Of a stretch of 18,608 nt of DNA, positions 1 through 6,242 are shown one piece after another; the first letter of the stretch is position 1, and every line of letters starts with the position of its first letter. The notes under the pieces were generated by a model. That model had not been told where the DNA came from. It saw only the letters and a list, made by a program, of their open reading frames with translations, and made no database searches. This DNA comes from JBJXFE01 sp046153875. Its GTDB lineage: Bacteria; Planctomycetota; Phycisphaerae; Phycisphaerales; UBA1924. The position numbers were made by a program, and so were the translations under genes. Location of the stretch: NCBI GenBank assembly GCA_046153875.1, contig JBJXFE010000034.1, positions 1 through 18,608 of the forward strand, given 5' to 3'.

Positions 1-74
1 CCCAGCGGGCTCACCGGCGCATCAGGCACACGCTCCACCAGCCAATCCAACTGCTCGTCCGTGAGTCTCAGCAT
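1..74 (-). CDS. Probable IS5-like transposase, N-terminus only (cut by window edge)
   Basis: Reading the minus strand from an ATG at 74 gives 24 codons, MLRLTDEQLDWLVERVPDAP then VSPL, and the frame is still open at the window edge. An N-terminus with L-T-D-E-Q, a short hydrophobic helix and then a proline-rich P-x-S-P-x-G turn is typical of IS5-family DDE transposases, where the next residues are usually GRP. The start lies 48 bp inside a sequence that looks like an IS terminus (see the mobile element entry), which is the expected geometry. The catalytic domain is outside the window, so activity and completeness cannot be judged. The family call rests on about 25 residues recalled from the family pattern; another helix-turn-helix protein with the same opening is possible. 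Confidence 0.55.
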   Translation of the reverse strand, partial: MLRLTDEQLDWLVERVPDAPVSPL

Positions 75-122
75 CGTGCAGAGTCATACGCGCCAGCTCG
101 ACAACGGTTTCGGGATAGGCTC
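1..122 (-). mobile_element. One end of an insertion sequence (probable IS5 family)
   Basis: Read on the minus strand from 122 inward, the DNA begins GAGCCTATCCCGAAACCG, which resembles a terminal inverted repeat, and the probable transposase ATG follows 48 bp later. Outside this end is a TA dinucleotide (123-124), a typical duplicated target for several IS5 subgroups. The outer edge coincides with the end of the protein kinase frame. The other terminus and the second TA copy are outside the window, so the boundary is inferred from one end only. Confidence 0.5.
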
Positions 123-2755
123 TACTGCGGGCGGCTGGCCGCCGGCCGCGGCAGCTCCCCGAGCTCGATCGACTCGGGCCTGATGAGCGGTGGGTTGCGC
201 TTGGCGTTGTCGCTGTATTCGGCCGCATCGGGCGCGAAGCGCCCGTCTGCGCCAACCCGGCGGCGAACGTCAGCCAACGGCTCGCCGTCGCGCCGTCGCA
301 CTGGGTAACTGAAGACCAGTTCGAAGGAGTCTCGGGCTCGACTCGCATTGCGCGGCGGGTCGATCCAAAAAGCAAACAGAGTCCAGCTCTGTGGCGGCAG
401 GATGCACCGGTACCACGCGACTAGGGCACGGTCCTGTTCGGTCGCGTGGTCGCCGTGGACCCACTTGTGCCGACTATTCAGTGTCGGTCGCAACGCGACA
501 AGGATCTGCGGGTGGCCGAGCTCCGGTCCCTGGAGGCCGAGCTCTTCGACCGTGGCTTCGTGATTGTCGCCGACGAATACAAGTAGCCGCGGGTCCGGAA
601 GCCAGAGCGGGTTCGTCAGGCCGCCTTCATGCCACGCTTCAAAGAGCAGTTGTCCGTCCTCGAGCGCGTACACCCGGACACACCGTTGAGACGTTCGGCA
701 CGAATGCACAGCCACGATTTCGGGACCGGCGTACCCGGGGAAGAGATCGGCCATTACGACGTCGGTCGCTGCCCAAGCATCGGGTGGTCGTTGCGTCGGC
801 GGCGGCATGACGATCGGCTCGGTGCCCGGCGACGTCCAGAGCGGTCGGTCAAACTCCGGATAGCGGTACACCGCGACCTGCGTTGACAAAGGGTCTGAGG
901 CGTCAAGGGGTGCGCTGACAACCACGGCCGTGCCGCCGCCGAGTTCCTCGGGCCAGTTGATGTACCTGGCAAAGGGTACGGTTCCCTCCTCCCCGCCCGA
1001 CCAGGTCTTGATCGGCTTGCCTGTTGCTGTGAACAGCGTGGCCCAGCGGGGCTTCTCCGACGTGTCCCACCGCATGTATGCCGGTTGCTGGTTGAGCCAC
1101 CAGATCACCGCCGCAGTGGAGCCGACCATCGACACCGCGATCGCCGCGCACGCCGCAGCCGTCGCTGCGATCGGGTGGCGGGCGATCCATCGCGTTGCGC
1201 GGGTCCAAGCCGTCGGCGGCTGGGCTGTCACTGGTTCGCCGCGGAACCAGCGTCGCAGGTCCGCGGCGACCGCGGCCGCGGAGGCGTAGCGATCCTGTGG
1301 CGTCGGGGCGACCGCCTTGAGCAGCACGGCCGCGAGAGGACGCGGCAGCGCGGGGGCCAGCGATCGCGGGTCGCGCGCCGGCTGCGTGGCCACGCGATGA
1401 ATGGCGGCGTGGAGCGGGAGGGAAGACTGAGAAGGTGAAGAGGTGAGCAGGTGAGCAGGTGGTGAGGAGTCGCTGGTGCGGAAGAGCCGGTCTTCGAGAT
1501 CGGCAAATGACCTCGCGGAATCAGGAGCATCGGGATCGTCAGGGGCGGACGACGGGGGAAGAGTTGAAGACGCGGAGTTTTGTGCGCGAGGAGATGAAGT
1601 AGAACCGGTAGATGACGGAGCCCCCTCCGTCATCGCCGGGCTGCACCCGGCGATAACACCTCCCTCGACTGGGTAGGACGGAGTAGAGAGGTCATGCGGC
1701 GTGTGCCCGGTCAACACGACGTACGCCGCGGCGCCGAGGCCGTAGACATCCGAGCGGGTCGAGATCAGCGACCGCTCGCCGCGGGCCTGCTCGGGGGCCA
1801 TGAAGGCGGGGCTGCCGATCGGCACGCCCTCGGCGGTCAGCGAGGCATGCACGTCATCGGCGATGAGCGCGGCCAGGCCCAGGTCGATGATGACGGGGTC
1901 GCCGTGGGTGTCGATGATGACGTTGGACGGCTTGATGTCGCGGTGGATGACGCCGTGCTCGTGCAGCGCGTGAACCGCGTCGGCGACGCGGGCGAGGAGC
2001 TCGGCGCGCTCGCGGAGGTTGAGGGTCCAGCGGAGCGGCGTGGTGCGCGCCTGTGCATCGTGAGGAGGCGAAGCGGTGGTGGGGTGAGCAGGTGAAGAAT
2101 CGGGCAGGTGGGCGGGTGATGCCGAAGTAGCGTGTGGGTGTGCATGGGCGCGGGGGGCGGATGCACCCGAGCCTTCGCTCGCCGAGCCTCGCTCAGACTC
2201 GGCGTCCGTTGAACCGGAGGGGAACCCGTCGCGGAGCGACGGGCCACCCGGCGCCGCGCCACCCAGCGGCGGGTTACCCAGCGGCGGGCCACCCAGATCG
2301 CAGTGCCGATCCAGCGGCAGGCCCTCGACATACTCGGTCGCGATGAACAGCCGGCCGTCGTGGAGGCCGTAGTCGATCACGCGCGGCGTCGCGGCCAGGT
2401 GGAGTTGCGAGAGCACATCGAGCTCCCGCCAGGCCCGCTGCGCGGCCGGCCCTTCGCCGAGGCGCTGGTTGAGCAGCTTGAGGGCCAGCCTCCGATCCGA
2501 CCCGTCGCGGGTCGCGAGGTACACCGCACCGCCTCCCCCCCGACCGAGCAGGCGGTGCAGCGTGTACCCCGCGATCCGCGGAAGGCTCCTCGTGGCCTCG
2601 TCCGCTTCGCCCGCCGGGGCCGCGGAACCTGTCGAGGAGCCCTTTTCAGCCGGTCCGCCCGCGTCATCGGAGTGGATCGCCACGACGACACGGGCGGCTG
2701 CGGCCATTCCGGACAAACGTGTCGTATTTGGGCGGTCCCCCTCCGGCGGATTCAT
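122..2755 (-). CDS. Transmembrane Ser/Thr protein kinase with extracytoplasmic C-terminal domain
   Basis: This 877-residue protein is a Hanks-type Ser/Thr kinase anchored in the inner membrane. The kinase domain runs from about 60 to 510: glycine loop GRGGGGAV (71-78), catalytic lysine in ALK (93), alpha-C Glu 111, HRDIKPSN (271-278), DLG instead of the usual DFG (291-293) and APE (320-322). One hydrophobic segment (about 529-554) is followed by about 320 residues outside the membrane, which contain beta-rich stretches reminiscent of a propeller (for example DLFPGYAGPEIVAV), possibly a sensor. Two Pro/Ser/Thr-rich insertions interrupt the kinase fold, at about 155-240 and 359-447. The first ATG was kept although its ribosome site is weak; Met17 is an alternative. 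The gene is divergent from an ECF-like sigma factor, a common planctomycete pairing. The stop codon falls exactly at an IS end, so the C-terminus may be altered. Kinase assignment is firm; the signal sensed and the targets are unknown. Confidence 0.93.
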   Translation of the reverse strand: MNPPEGDRPNTTRLSGMAAAARVVVAIHSDDAGGPAEKGSSTGSAAPAGEADEATRSLPRIAGYTLHRLLGRGGGGAVYLATRDGSDRRLALKLLNQRLGEGPAAQRAWRELDVLSQLHLAATPRVIDYGLHDGRLFIATEYVEGLPLDRHCDLGGPPLGNPPLGGAAPGGPSLRDGFPSGSTDAESERGSASEGSGASAPRAHAHPHATSASPAHLPDSSPAHPTTASPPHDAQARTTPLRWTLNLRERAELLARVADAVHALHEHGVIHRDIKPSNVIIDTHGDPVIIDLGLAALIADDVHASLTAEGVPIGSPAFMAPEQARGERSLISTRSDVYGLGAAAYVVLTGHTPHDLSTPSYPVEGGVIAGCSPAMTEGAPSSTGSTSSPRAQNSASSTLPPSSAPDDPDAPDSARSFADLEDRLFRTSDSSPPAHLLTSSPSQSSLPLHAAIHRVATQPARDPRSLAPALPRPLAAVLLKAVAPTPQDRYASAAAVAADLRRWFRGEPVTAQPPTAWTRATRWIARHPIAATAAACAAIAVSMVGSTAAVIWWLNQQPAYMRWDTSEKPRWATLFTATGKPIKTWSGGEEGTVPFARYINWPEELGGGTAVVVSAPLDASDPLSTQVAVYRYPEFDRPLWTSPGTEPIVMPPPTQRPPDAWAATDVVMADLFPGYAGPEIVAVHSCRTSQRCVRVYALEDGQLLFEAWHEGGLTNPLWLPDPRLLVFVGDNHEATVEELGLQGPELGHPQILVALRPTLNSRHKWVHGDHATEQDRALVAWYRCILPPQSWTLFAFWIDPPRNASRARDSFELVFSYPVRRRDGEPLADVRRRVGADGRFAPDAAEYSDNAKRNPPLIRPESIELGELPRPAASRPQ
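1434..1465. repeat. 8-bp tandem repeat, GGTGARSA type
   Basis: Four consecutive octamers on the plus strand read GGTGAAGA, GGTGAGCA, GGTGAGCA and GGTGGTGA. The same units recur at 2083-2098 (GGTGAGCA, GGTGAAGA) in the other kinase insertion; 13 bases, GGTGAGCAGGTGA, are identical at 1442-1454 and 2083-2095. The unit length is not a multiple of three, so gain or loss of one unit would shift the kinase reading frame. Confidence 0.75.
1613..1655. repeat. Two back-to-back perfect palindromes (REP-like)
   Basis: A 9-bp perfect inverted repeat ATGACGGAG/CTCCGTCAT with a CCCC loop (1613-1634) is followed at once by a second, ATCGCCGGG/CCCGGCGAT with loop CTGCA (1633-1655); they share two bases. Two adjacent stem-loops inside coding DNA, in a part of the protein with no conserved fold, look like a small mobile palindromic element rather than a regulatory site. 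A transcription terminator is unlikely, since no T-run follows on either strand. Confidence 0.7.
2036..2293 (-). repeat. Repeat-like low-complexity insertion 1 within the kinase gene
   Basis: This stretch encodes kinase residues of about 155-240, between the hinge region (EYVEGLPLDRHCDL) and the helix before the HRD loop (WTLNLRERAELLARV), which are adjacent in ordinary kinases. It carries a 15-bp tandem repeat (2246-2296), a perfect 8-bp hairpin CCCGTCGC/GCGACGGG with loop GGA (2225-2243), the short hairpin CGAGC-CTTC-GCTCG near 2169-2182, and the GGTGA-type octamers at 2083-2098. Protein composition is Pro/Ser/Ala/His-rich. Limits are approximate. Confidence 0.65.
2246..2296. repeat. 15-bp tandem repeat, three copies plus a partial
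   Basis: Plus-strand units are ACCCGGCGCCGCGCC (2246-2260), ACCCAGCGGCGGGTT (2261-2275), ACCCAGCGGCGGGCC (2276-2290) and a partial ACCCAG (2291-2296). The second and third copies differ at two bases; the first is more diverged. The unit is a multiple of three and encodes a pentapeptide repeat on the minus strand (LGGPP, LGNPP, LGGAA) at kinase residues of about 154-171. Confidence 0.8.
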
Positions 2756-2889
2756 GGCGGCCCGCCCTCGTTGGCGGGTCGTTCGGCGCGCGAAACCCCC
2801 CTGCGTGCTCCCATGCCGCCCTTAACGCACGGCAACCGCCCGCGCAGGGTGGGCTCGCGAAAATTCGGCGCTTCCCATCGAGATTCGGC

Positions 2890-2919
2890 TTCCATCGAAC
2901 CCCCGGCGGGCTTTATACT
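2890..2919 (+). promoter_or_regulatory. Probable promoter of the ECF-like sigma factor gene
   Basis: TTCCAT at 2890-2895 and TATACT at 2914-2919 are separated by 18 bp and could be -35 and -10 elements. The -10 matches the consensus well; the -35 is weak. A transcript starting near 2926 would have a leader of only about 10 bases carrying a GAGGGG ribosome site (2925-2930) six bases before the TTG start. The site lies in the 181-bp divergent gap shared with the kinase gene. Confidence 0.45.
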
Positions 2920-2936
2920 CGCGCGAGGGGTGCGGG

Positions 2937-3668
2937 TTGCAGCGATTCGAGGAATCCAACGCGGCGTTCAGGACCACGCGGCCCACGCTGCTCGACGGCC
3001 TGCACACGGGCGACGATGCGGCCCGGCGCGGCGCCCTGGACCAACTCATCCGCATCTACTGGCCGCCGGTGTACGCGTACCTCCGCCGCTCGGGTCGCGG
3101 GCGGGACGAATCGGCGGAGCTGACCCAGGCGTTCTTCGCGGACGTGGCGCTGCGGCGCGACCTGTTCGGGCGTGCGGCCGCGGAACGCGGCAAGATGCGC
3201 ACCCTCATCATCGGAGCCCTCAAGCACTATCTCATCGACGTCCTCCGGCGCCAGCGGGCGCGGGGAGGGCCCGCCCTGCCCATCGCGGACCTGGAGCGCG
3301 AGGAACGGGTCGTGCCCGACGCCGCCACCGTCCCGCCCGACGAGGCCTTCGACCGCCGGTGGGCGCTGGTCGTGCTGGAGGAAGCGATGGCCCGGTGCCG
3401 CGAGCATTTTCACGCGACGGGCAAGGTCGGCCACTGGTCCGTGTTTGAGGCGCGTGTCCTCGCGCCGTCGATCTCGAACATCACGCCGCCCCCGCTCGCA
3501 CAGCTGTCGGCGTCGCACGGGTTCCGCACCCCAGCCGACGCGGCCGCGGCCGTGCAGGTCGTCAAGAAGCGGGCCGCTGCCCTGTTGCGCGAAGTCGCCG
3601 GCGAATCGGCATGCGGACCGCAAGATCAAGACGATGAGCATCGTCTGGTGGTGGCGATGCTGAGTTGA
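2937..3668 (+). CDS. ECF-like RNA polymerase sigma factor (planctomycete kinase-associated type)
   Basis: This 243-residue protein has the pattern of the planctomycete ECF-like sigma family that is often encoded beside Ser/Thr kinases. An N-terminal TTRPTLL is followed by region 2 (about 35-105), with YWPPVYAYLRR, ELTQAFFADV and a basic KHYLIDVLRRQRA stretch. A degenerate region-4-like end (about 180-230) shows PPPLAQLSASHGF and AAAVQVVKKRAAALLREV. It is expected to direct core polymerase to a specific set of promoters. The start is TTG at 2937, chosen because GAGGGG lies six bases upstream and homology begins nearby. The gene is divergent from the kinase, 181 bp apart, suggesting kinase control of the factor, although no anti-sigma gene is visible. 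A function in general transcription activation other than sigma cannot be excluded, since region 4 is poorly preserved. Confidence 0.82.
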   Translation: MQRFEESNAAFRTTRPTLLDGLHTGDDAARRGALDQLIRIYWPPVYAYLRRSGRGRDESAELTQAFFADVALRRDLFGRAAAERGKMRTLIIGALKHYLIDVLRRQRARGGPALPIADLEREERVVPDAATVPPDEAFDRRWALVVLEEAMARCREHFHATGKVGHWSVFEARVLAPSISNITPPPLAQLSASHGFRTPADAAAAVQVVKKRAAALLREVAGESACGPQDQDDEHRLVVAMLS

Positions 3669-3671
3669 GAA

Positions 3672-3711
3672 GGGACGGAGGGACGGAGGGACCAAGGGAC
3701 CGGGGGGACTG
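3672..3711. repeat. 8-bp tandem repeat, GGGACGGA type
   Basis: Five consecutive octamers begin three bases after the sigma factor stop codon: GGGACGGA, GGGACGGA, GGGACCAA, GGGACCGG and GGGGACTG. The period equals that of the GGTGARSA repeats in the kinase gene, but the unit differs. It lies in the gap between the sigma gene and the tRNA promoter, and no coding function is visible. Confidence 0.75.
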
Positions 3712-3757
3712 AGCTGGTGCGACCACCCCCACGGCGGTGGAGTCTGACGCCCAAAGG

Positions 3758-3786
3758 TGGACAAGCAGGGGTGTGGGGCCGATACT
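3758..3786 (+). promoter_or_regulatory. Probable promoter of tRNA-Thr
   Basis: TGGACA (3758-3763, five of six matches to TTGACA) and GATACT (3781-3786, four of six matches to TATAAT) are separated by exactly 17 bp. Transcription would begin near 3793, about 32 bases before the mature tRNA. Position, spacing and strand fit a housekeeping sigma factor promoter. Confidence 0.6.
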
Positions 3787-3824
3787 TCCGCCCCGGCCGG
3801 GCTCCCGCGAGTTCGACCGGTCCG

Positions 3825-3896
3825 GCCACCTTAGCTCAGTGGTAGAGCGATGCTTTCGTAAAGCATAGGTCCAGGGTTCAAATCCCTGAGGTGGCT
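3825..3896 (+). tRNA. tRNA-Thr (anticodon CGU)
   Basis: All four arms fold. The acceptor stem GCCACCT pairs with AGGTGGC (3825-3831/3889-3895). The D stem is GCTC/GAGC with a 7-base loop. The anticodon stem ATGCT/AGCAT (3850-3854/3862-3866) encloses TTCGTAA with anticodon CGT at 3857-3859. The T stem CAGGG/CCCTG encloses TTCAAAT. The variable loop has five bases. The discriminator base is T (3896) and CCA is not encoded. The anticodon reads ACG codons. G1-C72, C2-G71 and G35-U36 agree with threonine identity. Confidence 0.96.
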
Positions 3897-3998
3897 TTGT
3901 GCGCCGGGGCGCGACAACGCCGCGCGCAGCGGGTACCGACCGGCATACGAACCGCGCGGGCGCGCCCCGCGAATGTCGGCAAGATCGGGTAGGGGAAC

Positions 3999-4028
3999 TT
4001 GACCCCCCACCCGGGCGTCCGACATAGT
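3999..4028 (+). promoter_or_regulatory. Promoter of the secreted secretin-N-like gene
   Basis: TTGACC (3999-4004, five of six matches to the -35 consensus) and CATAGT (4023-4028, four of six to the -10) are 18 bp apart. The leader would be about 95 bases and ends in AGGAG (4119-4123) six bases before the ATG at 4130. The rest of the 3897-4129 gap shows only GC-rich sequence with short inverted repeats around 4060-4080. Confidence 0.62.
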
Positions 4029-4129
4029 GTTGGTGGGAGGCGGCCCGGCCCTTATAGCGGGAGGCCGCGGCCCCGCGGCCCGATCGTGTTCAACCGGGTT
4101 CCGATCAGCGGCGAACCCAGGAGCAGCCC

Positions 4130-5086
4130 ATGGCGACGACGAACGGATGGAACGGGCGGAACGGGCGTTTGGTGTTGGCCGGCCTGTGCGCTGGCGCGCT
4201 GCTGATGGCTGCGGGCGGCGTTGCGTCGGCGCAGACGTTGACCGACAGCTCGACCGTGGCGTCGTCGGGCGACGCCCGGCGCGACACCCTGATGAAGCTG
4301 ACCCGCCCGATCACCGTCAACGTCACCGACAACCGCCTCGAAGACGTCATCAACTTCATCAAGGACTTCTCCGGCGCGGCGCTCGACCCCGAGTGGATCG
4401 ACGACGCGAACCCCGAGGGGCTCGACAAGGACAAGCTCATCACCGTCAACGCGACGAACATCAGCGTGCTCACGCTGCTCGAGCGCGTCCTCGCCCTCGC
4501 GTCCGACGGCGACATCAGCCAGAACTCGTGGCAGCTCGCCCCGACCGGCGAGTGCCAGCTCGGGCCCAAGGCGCGCCTGAACAAGCACAAGCGCGTCGAG
4601 ATCTACGACATCAACGACCTGCTCATGGACATCCCCGACTACGCCGAGGTCCCGCTCATCGACCTGCAGTCCGTGCTCCAGTCGGGGCAGGGCGGCGGCG
4701 GCGGGCGGAGCCCGTTCCGCAACGACGACAACCAGCAGCAGAACGATCGCACCGCCATCCGCGACGAGAAGTCCAACGAGATCATCGACATCATCACCGA
4801 GCTCGTCGAGCCCGACCAGTGGCTCACCACCGGCGGCACGGGCGGCAGCATCCGCGTCTGGCAGGGGGCCATCATCGTCAACGCGCCGGACTACATGCAC
4901 CGCCAGCTCAACGGCTACCAGTTCTGGCCCCGCCGACTGACCAACTTCGGCAGCGCGGGCGGCCGCCGCTACGTCAGCCTCGGCACGGACACCGGCCTCA
5001 GCACGATCGACGGGATCGCCAACCAGGAAGTCTCCGCGGTCGTCGGCGGGCAGATCATCCGCAGCGGGCCCGGCGGCGGACGCTGA
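4130..5086 (+). CDS. Secreted protein with secretin-N/STN-like domain, function unknown
   Basis: The 318-residue product has a Sec signal peptide (basic start, hydrophobic 14-30, likely cut after ASA at 34). Residues of about 58-125 resemble the small N-terminal domains of secretins and TonB receptors: ITVNVTDNRLEDVINFIKDF, then LITVNATNISVLTLLERVL, the usual strand-helix-strand with an 'inner helix' pattern. Residues 150-265 hold a second module (IRDEKSNEIIDIITELVEPD, then GAIIVNAPDYMHRQLNGY) with a glycine-rich loop at 187-193. No secretin pore domain is present, so this is not a complete GspD. Homologous short proteins are common in planctomycetes; their job is unknown and may be scaffold or binding in the periplasm. 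AGGAG six bases upstream supports the start. It is transcribed alone, with its own promoter and terminator. Confidence 0.8.
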   Translation: MATTNGWNGRNGRLVLAGLCAGALLMAAGGVASAQTLTDSSTVASSGDARRDTLMKLTRPITVNVTDNRLEDVINFIKDFSGAALDPEWIDDANPEGLDKDKLITVNATNISVLTLLERVLALASDGDISQNSWQLAPTGECQLGPKARLNKHKRVEIYDINDLLMDIPDYAEVPLIDLQSVLQSGQGGGGGRSPFRNDDNQQQNDRTAIRDEKSNEIIDIITELVEPDQWLTTGGTGGSIRVWQGAIIVNAPDYMHRQLNGYQFWPRRLTNFGSAGGRRYVSLGTDTGLSTIDGIANQEVSAVVGGQIIRSGPGGGR

Positions 5087-5130
5087 GCCCGACCGCTCCG
5101 CACCCCTGATCGCTGAACGATCACACGCAG

Positions 5131-5154
5131 CAGCCCGCATCCGCGGGCTGTTTT
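5131..5154 (+). terminator. Intrinsic terminator of the secretin-N-like gene
   Basis: CAGCCCGC (5131-5138) and GCGGGCTG (5143-5150) form a perfect 8-bp stem with an ATCC loop, followed directly by TTTTCC. It lies 45 bp after the stop codon. On the minus strand no T-run follows the hairpin, so it probably does not serve the converging lipoprotein gene. Confidence 0.85.
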
Positions 5155-5185
5155 CCTGCGCAGCTTCCGCGCGAACCCGTCCGTT

Positions 5186-6037
5186 TCAGTTCACTTCGAG
5201 CAGTTTCACGCGGATCCGCCCGTTGCTGGTCGTCACGACGGACCGACCCGCCTCCGATCCTCCGCCTAGCACAAGCTCGGCGGAGCGCCGCCGCCGCGAC
5301 TCCGCCCGCACCCCATCCGGCACGTCGATCGAACCGTTGCTCGTCTTGAGGGACAGCACGCCCGCGAACTCCGGGCCGATCTCCAGTGTTACCGGCCCGT
5401 TCGACGTGTCGATCCGCACCGGCCCGCGCCCCTCCGGCGTCAGACGCACCAGCACCGACCCGTTGGACGTGTCCGCCGTCACCGGCCCGGCAACGTCGGT
5501 CAGCTCGATCCGCCCGTTGCTCGTGTCCGCGTCGATCTCGCCCGAGACCTCGTGGACGATGATCCGTCCGTTGGACGTCTTCAGGTCCGCCCGCCCGGCG
5601 ACGCCACCGACTGTGATCCGCCCGTTGTCAGTGCGGACCTTCACCCCCGCGACGGTGGCCGAGCGCGGCGCCGCGACATCGATCGAGCACCCTTCGTTCG
5701 ACCACCATCCGTCGGCCGGTGGCATGGGGGAGATCACCACGATCCCCGCGTCGTTCTGCTCGGCCACGACCTTCATCTGGGCCAGCCTCTCGGGCGTGCG
5801 GGCCTTGAGGGTCGCGGAGATGACGATCTCGTCCCCCTCGGCCCGGGACACCGTGACCGCCCCGTTGCGCGTCGTGATGTCCAGCCCGCGAGTTTCGGTC
5901 GTCGGGGCCAGCTCCGCGGTGCGCAGTTCCTCGTAGGTCTTGCCCACGAACACGCACCCCGCGGCGGCCAGCATCAGCAGCCCCGCCGCGATCGGCTGGA
6001 TCATCCGCAACAGTGGGGACCGGGCTCGCGCGTGCAT
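5186..6037 (-). CDS. DUF4097-type beta-repeat lipoprotein
   Basis: The product has 283 residues from the ATG at 6037. This start was chosen over an upstream in-frame ATG at 6211 because AGGAG lies six bases before it (6044-6048) and a signal peptide begins there. The hydrophobic stretch IAAGLLMLAAAGC ends in a probable lipobox Cys28, so the protein is likely anchored in a membrane. The rest is a ladder of short beta-strand repeats marked by TSNG-like turns at residues 56, 136, 154, 172, 190, 211, 232 and 270, with 18-21 residue spacing between the central ones. This is the hallmark of the DUF4097 (putative adhesin) family, a likely right-handed beta-solenoid. The biological role is unknown. 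The gene converges on the secretin-N-like gene and is divergent from murE. Confidence 0.85.
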   Translation of the reverse strand: MHARARSPLLRMIQPIAAGLLMLAAAGCVFVGKTYEELRTAELAPTTETRGLDITTRNGAVTVSRAEGDEIVISATLKARTPERLAQMKVVAEQNDAGIVVISPMPPADGWWSNEGCSIDVAAPRSATVAGVKVRTDNGRITVGGVAGRADLKTSNGRIIVHEVSGEIDADTSNGRIELTDVAGPVTADTSNGSVLVRLTPEGRGPVRIDTSNGPVTLEIGPEFAGVLSLKTSNGSIDVPDGVRAESRRRRSAELVLGGGSEAGRSVVTTSNGRIRVKLLEVN

Positions 6038-6069
6038 GGCGTGCTCCTGACTCAAGGGCTTCCGGGCAC

Positions 6070-6099
6070 AGTTTAGGGAATCCCGGGCGCCGGTTTCAC
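6070..6099 (-). promoter_or_regulatory. Probable promoter of the DUF4097 lipoprotein gene
   Basis: On the minus strand GTGAAA (6099-6094, four of six matches to TTGACA) and TAAACT (6075-6070, four of six to TATAAT) are 18 bp apart. Transcription would start near 6063, leaving a leader of about 25 bases that contains the AGGAG ribosome site. No equally good promoter was found for murE in the same 205-bp divergent gap; TAGACT at 6216-6221 is a possible -10 for murE but lacks a -35. Confidence 0.48.
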
Positions 6100-6242
6100 C
6101 CCGGCGCACCGCCGCGGCTCGGCGGGTCGGTGCCGGTTCGTCATGGCCGCCGCGAATGTCGTCGTCGTCGCGGGCCCGGCGTCCATAACTGTCCCTCTCG
6201 CTGCGGGCCAACCGATAGACTGGCGCTCAAGGCGGACCGTCC

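Larger units (their letters stand above)
1415..1681 (-). repeat. Repeat-like low-complexity insertion 2 within the kinase gene
   Basis: This stretch encodes kinase residues of about 359-447, rich in Ser, Pro, Thr and Ala, inserted after the conserved TGHTPHDL segment. On the plus strand it holds four tandem 8-bp units of the type GGTGARSA (1434-1465) and two adjoining perfect hairpins: ATGACGGAG/CTCCGTCAT (1613-1621/1626-1634) and ATCGCCGGG/CCCGGCGAT (1633-1641/1647-1655). Ordinary kinases lack this segment. The limits are approximate and set by where kinase similarity is lost. Confidence 0.65.

Noticed and set aside
2303..3448. 381-codon plus-strand frame spanning the kinase start and the sigma gene
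   Set aside because: It runs antisense to the kinase and then out of frame with the sigma factor; neither part resembles a protein family.
3901..3912. GCGCC/GGCGC inverted repeat after tRNA-Thr as a terminator
   Set aside because: The loop is only two bases and no T-run follows.
6038..6211. 58-residue N-terminal extension of the DUF4097 lipoprotein
   Set aside because: It would bury the signal peptide, and it covers the likely promoter; the ATG at 6037 has AGGAG at ideal spacing.
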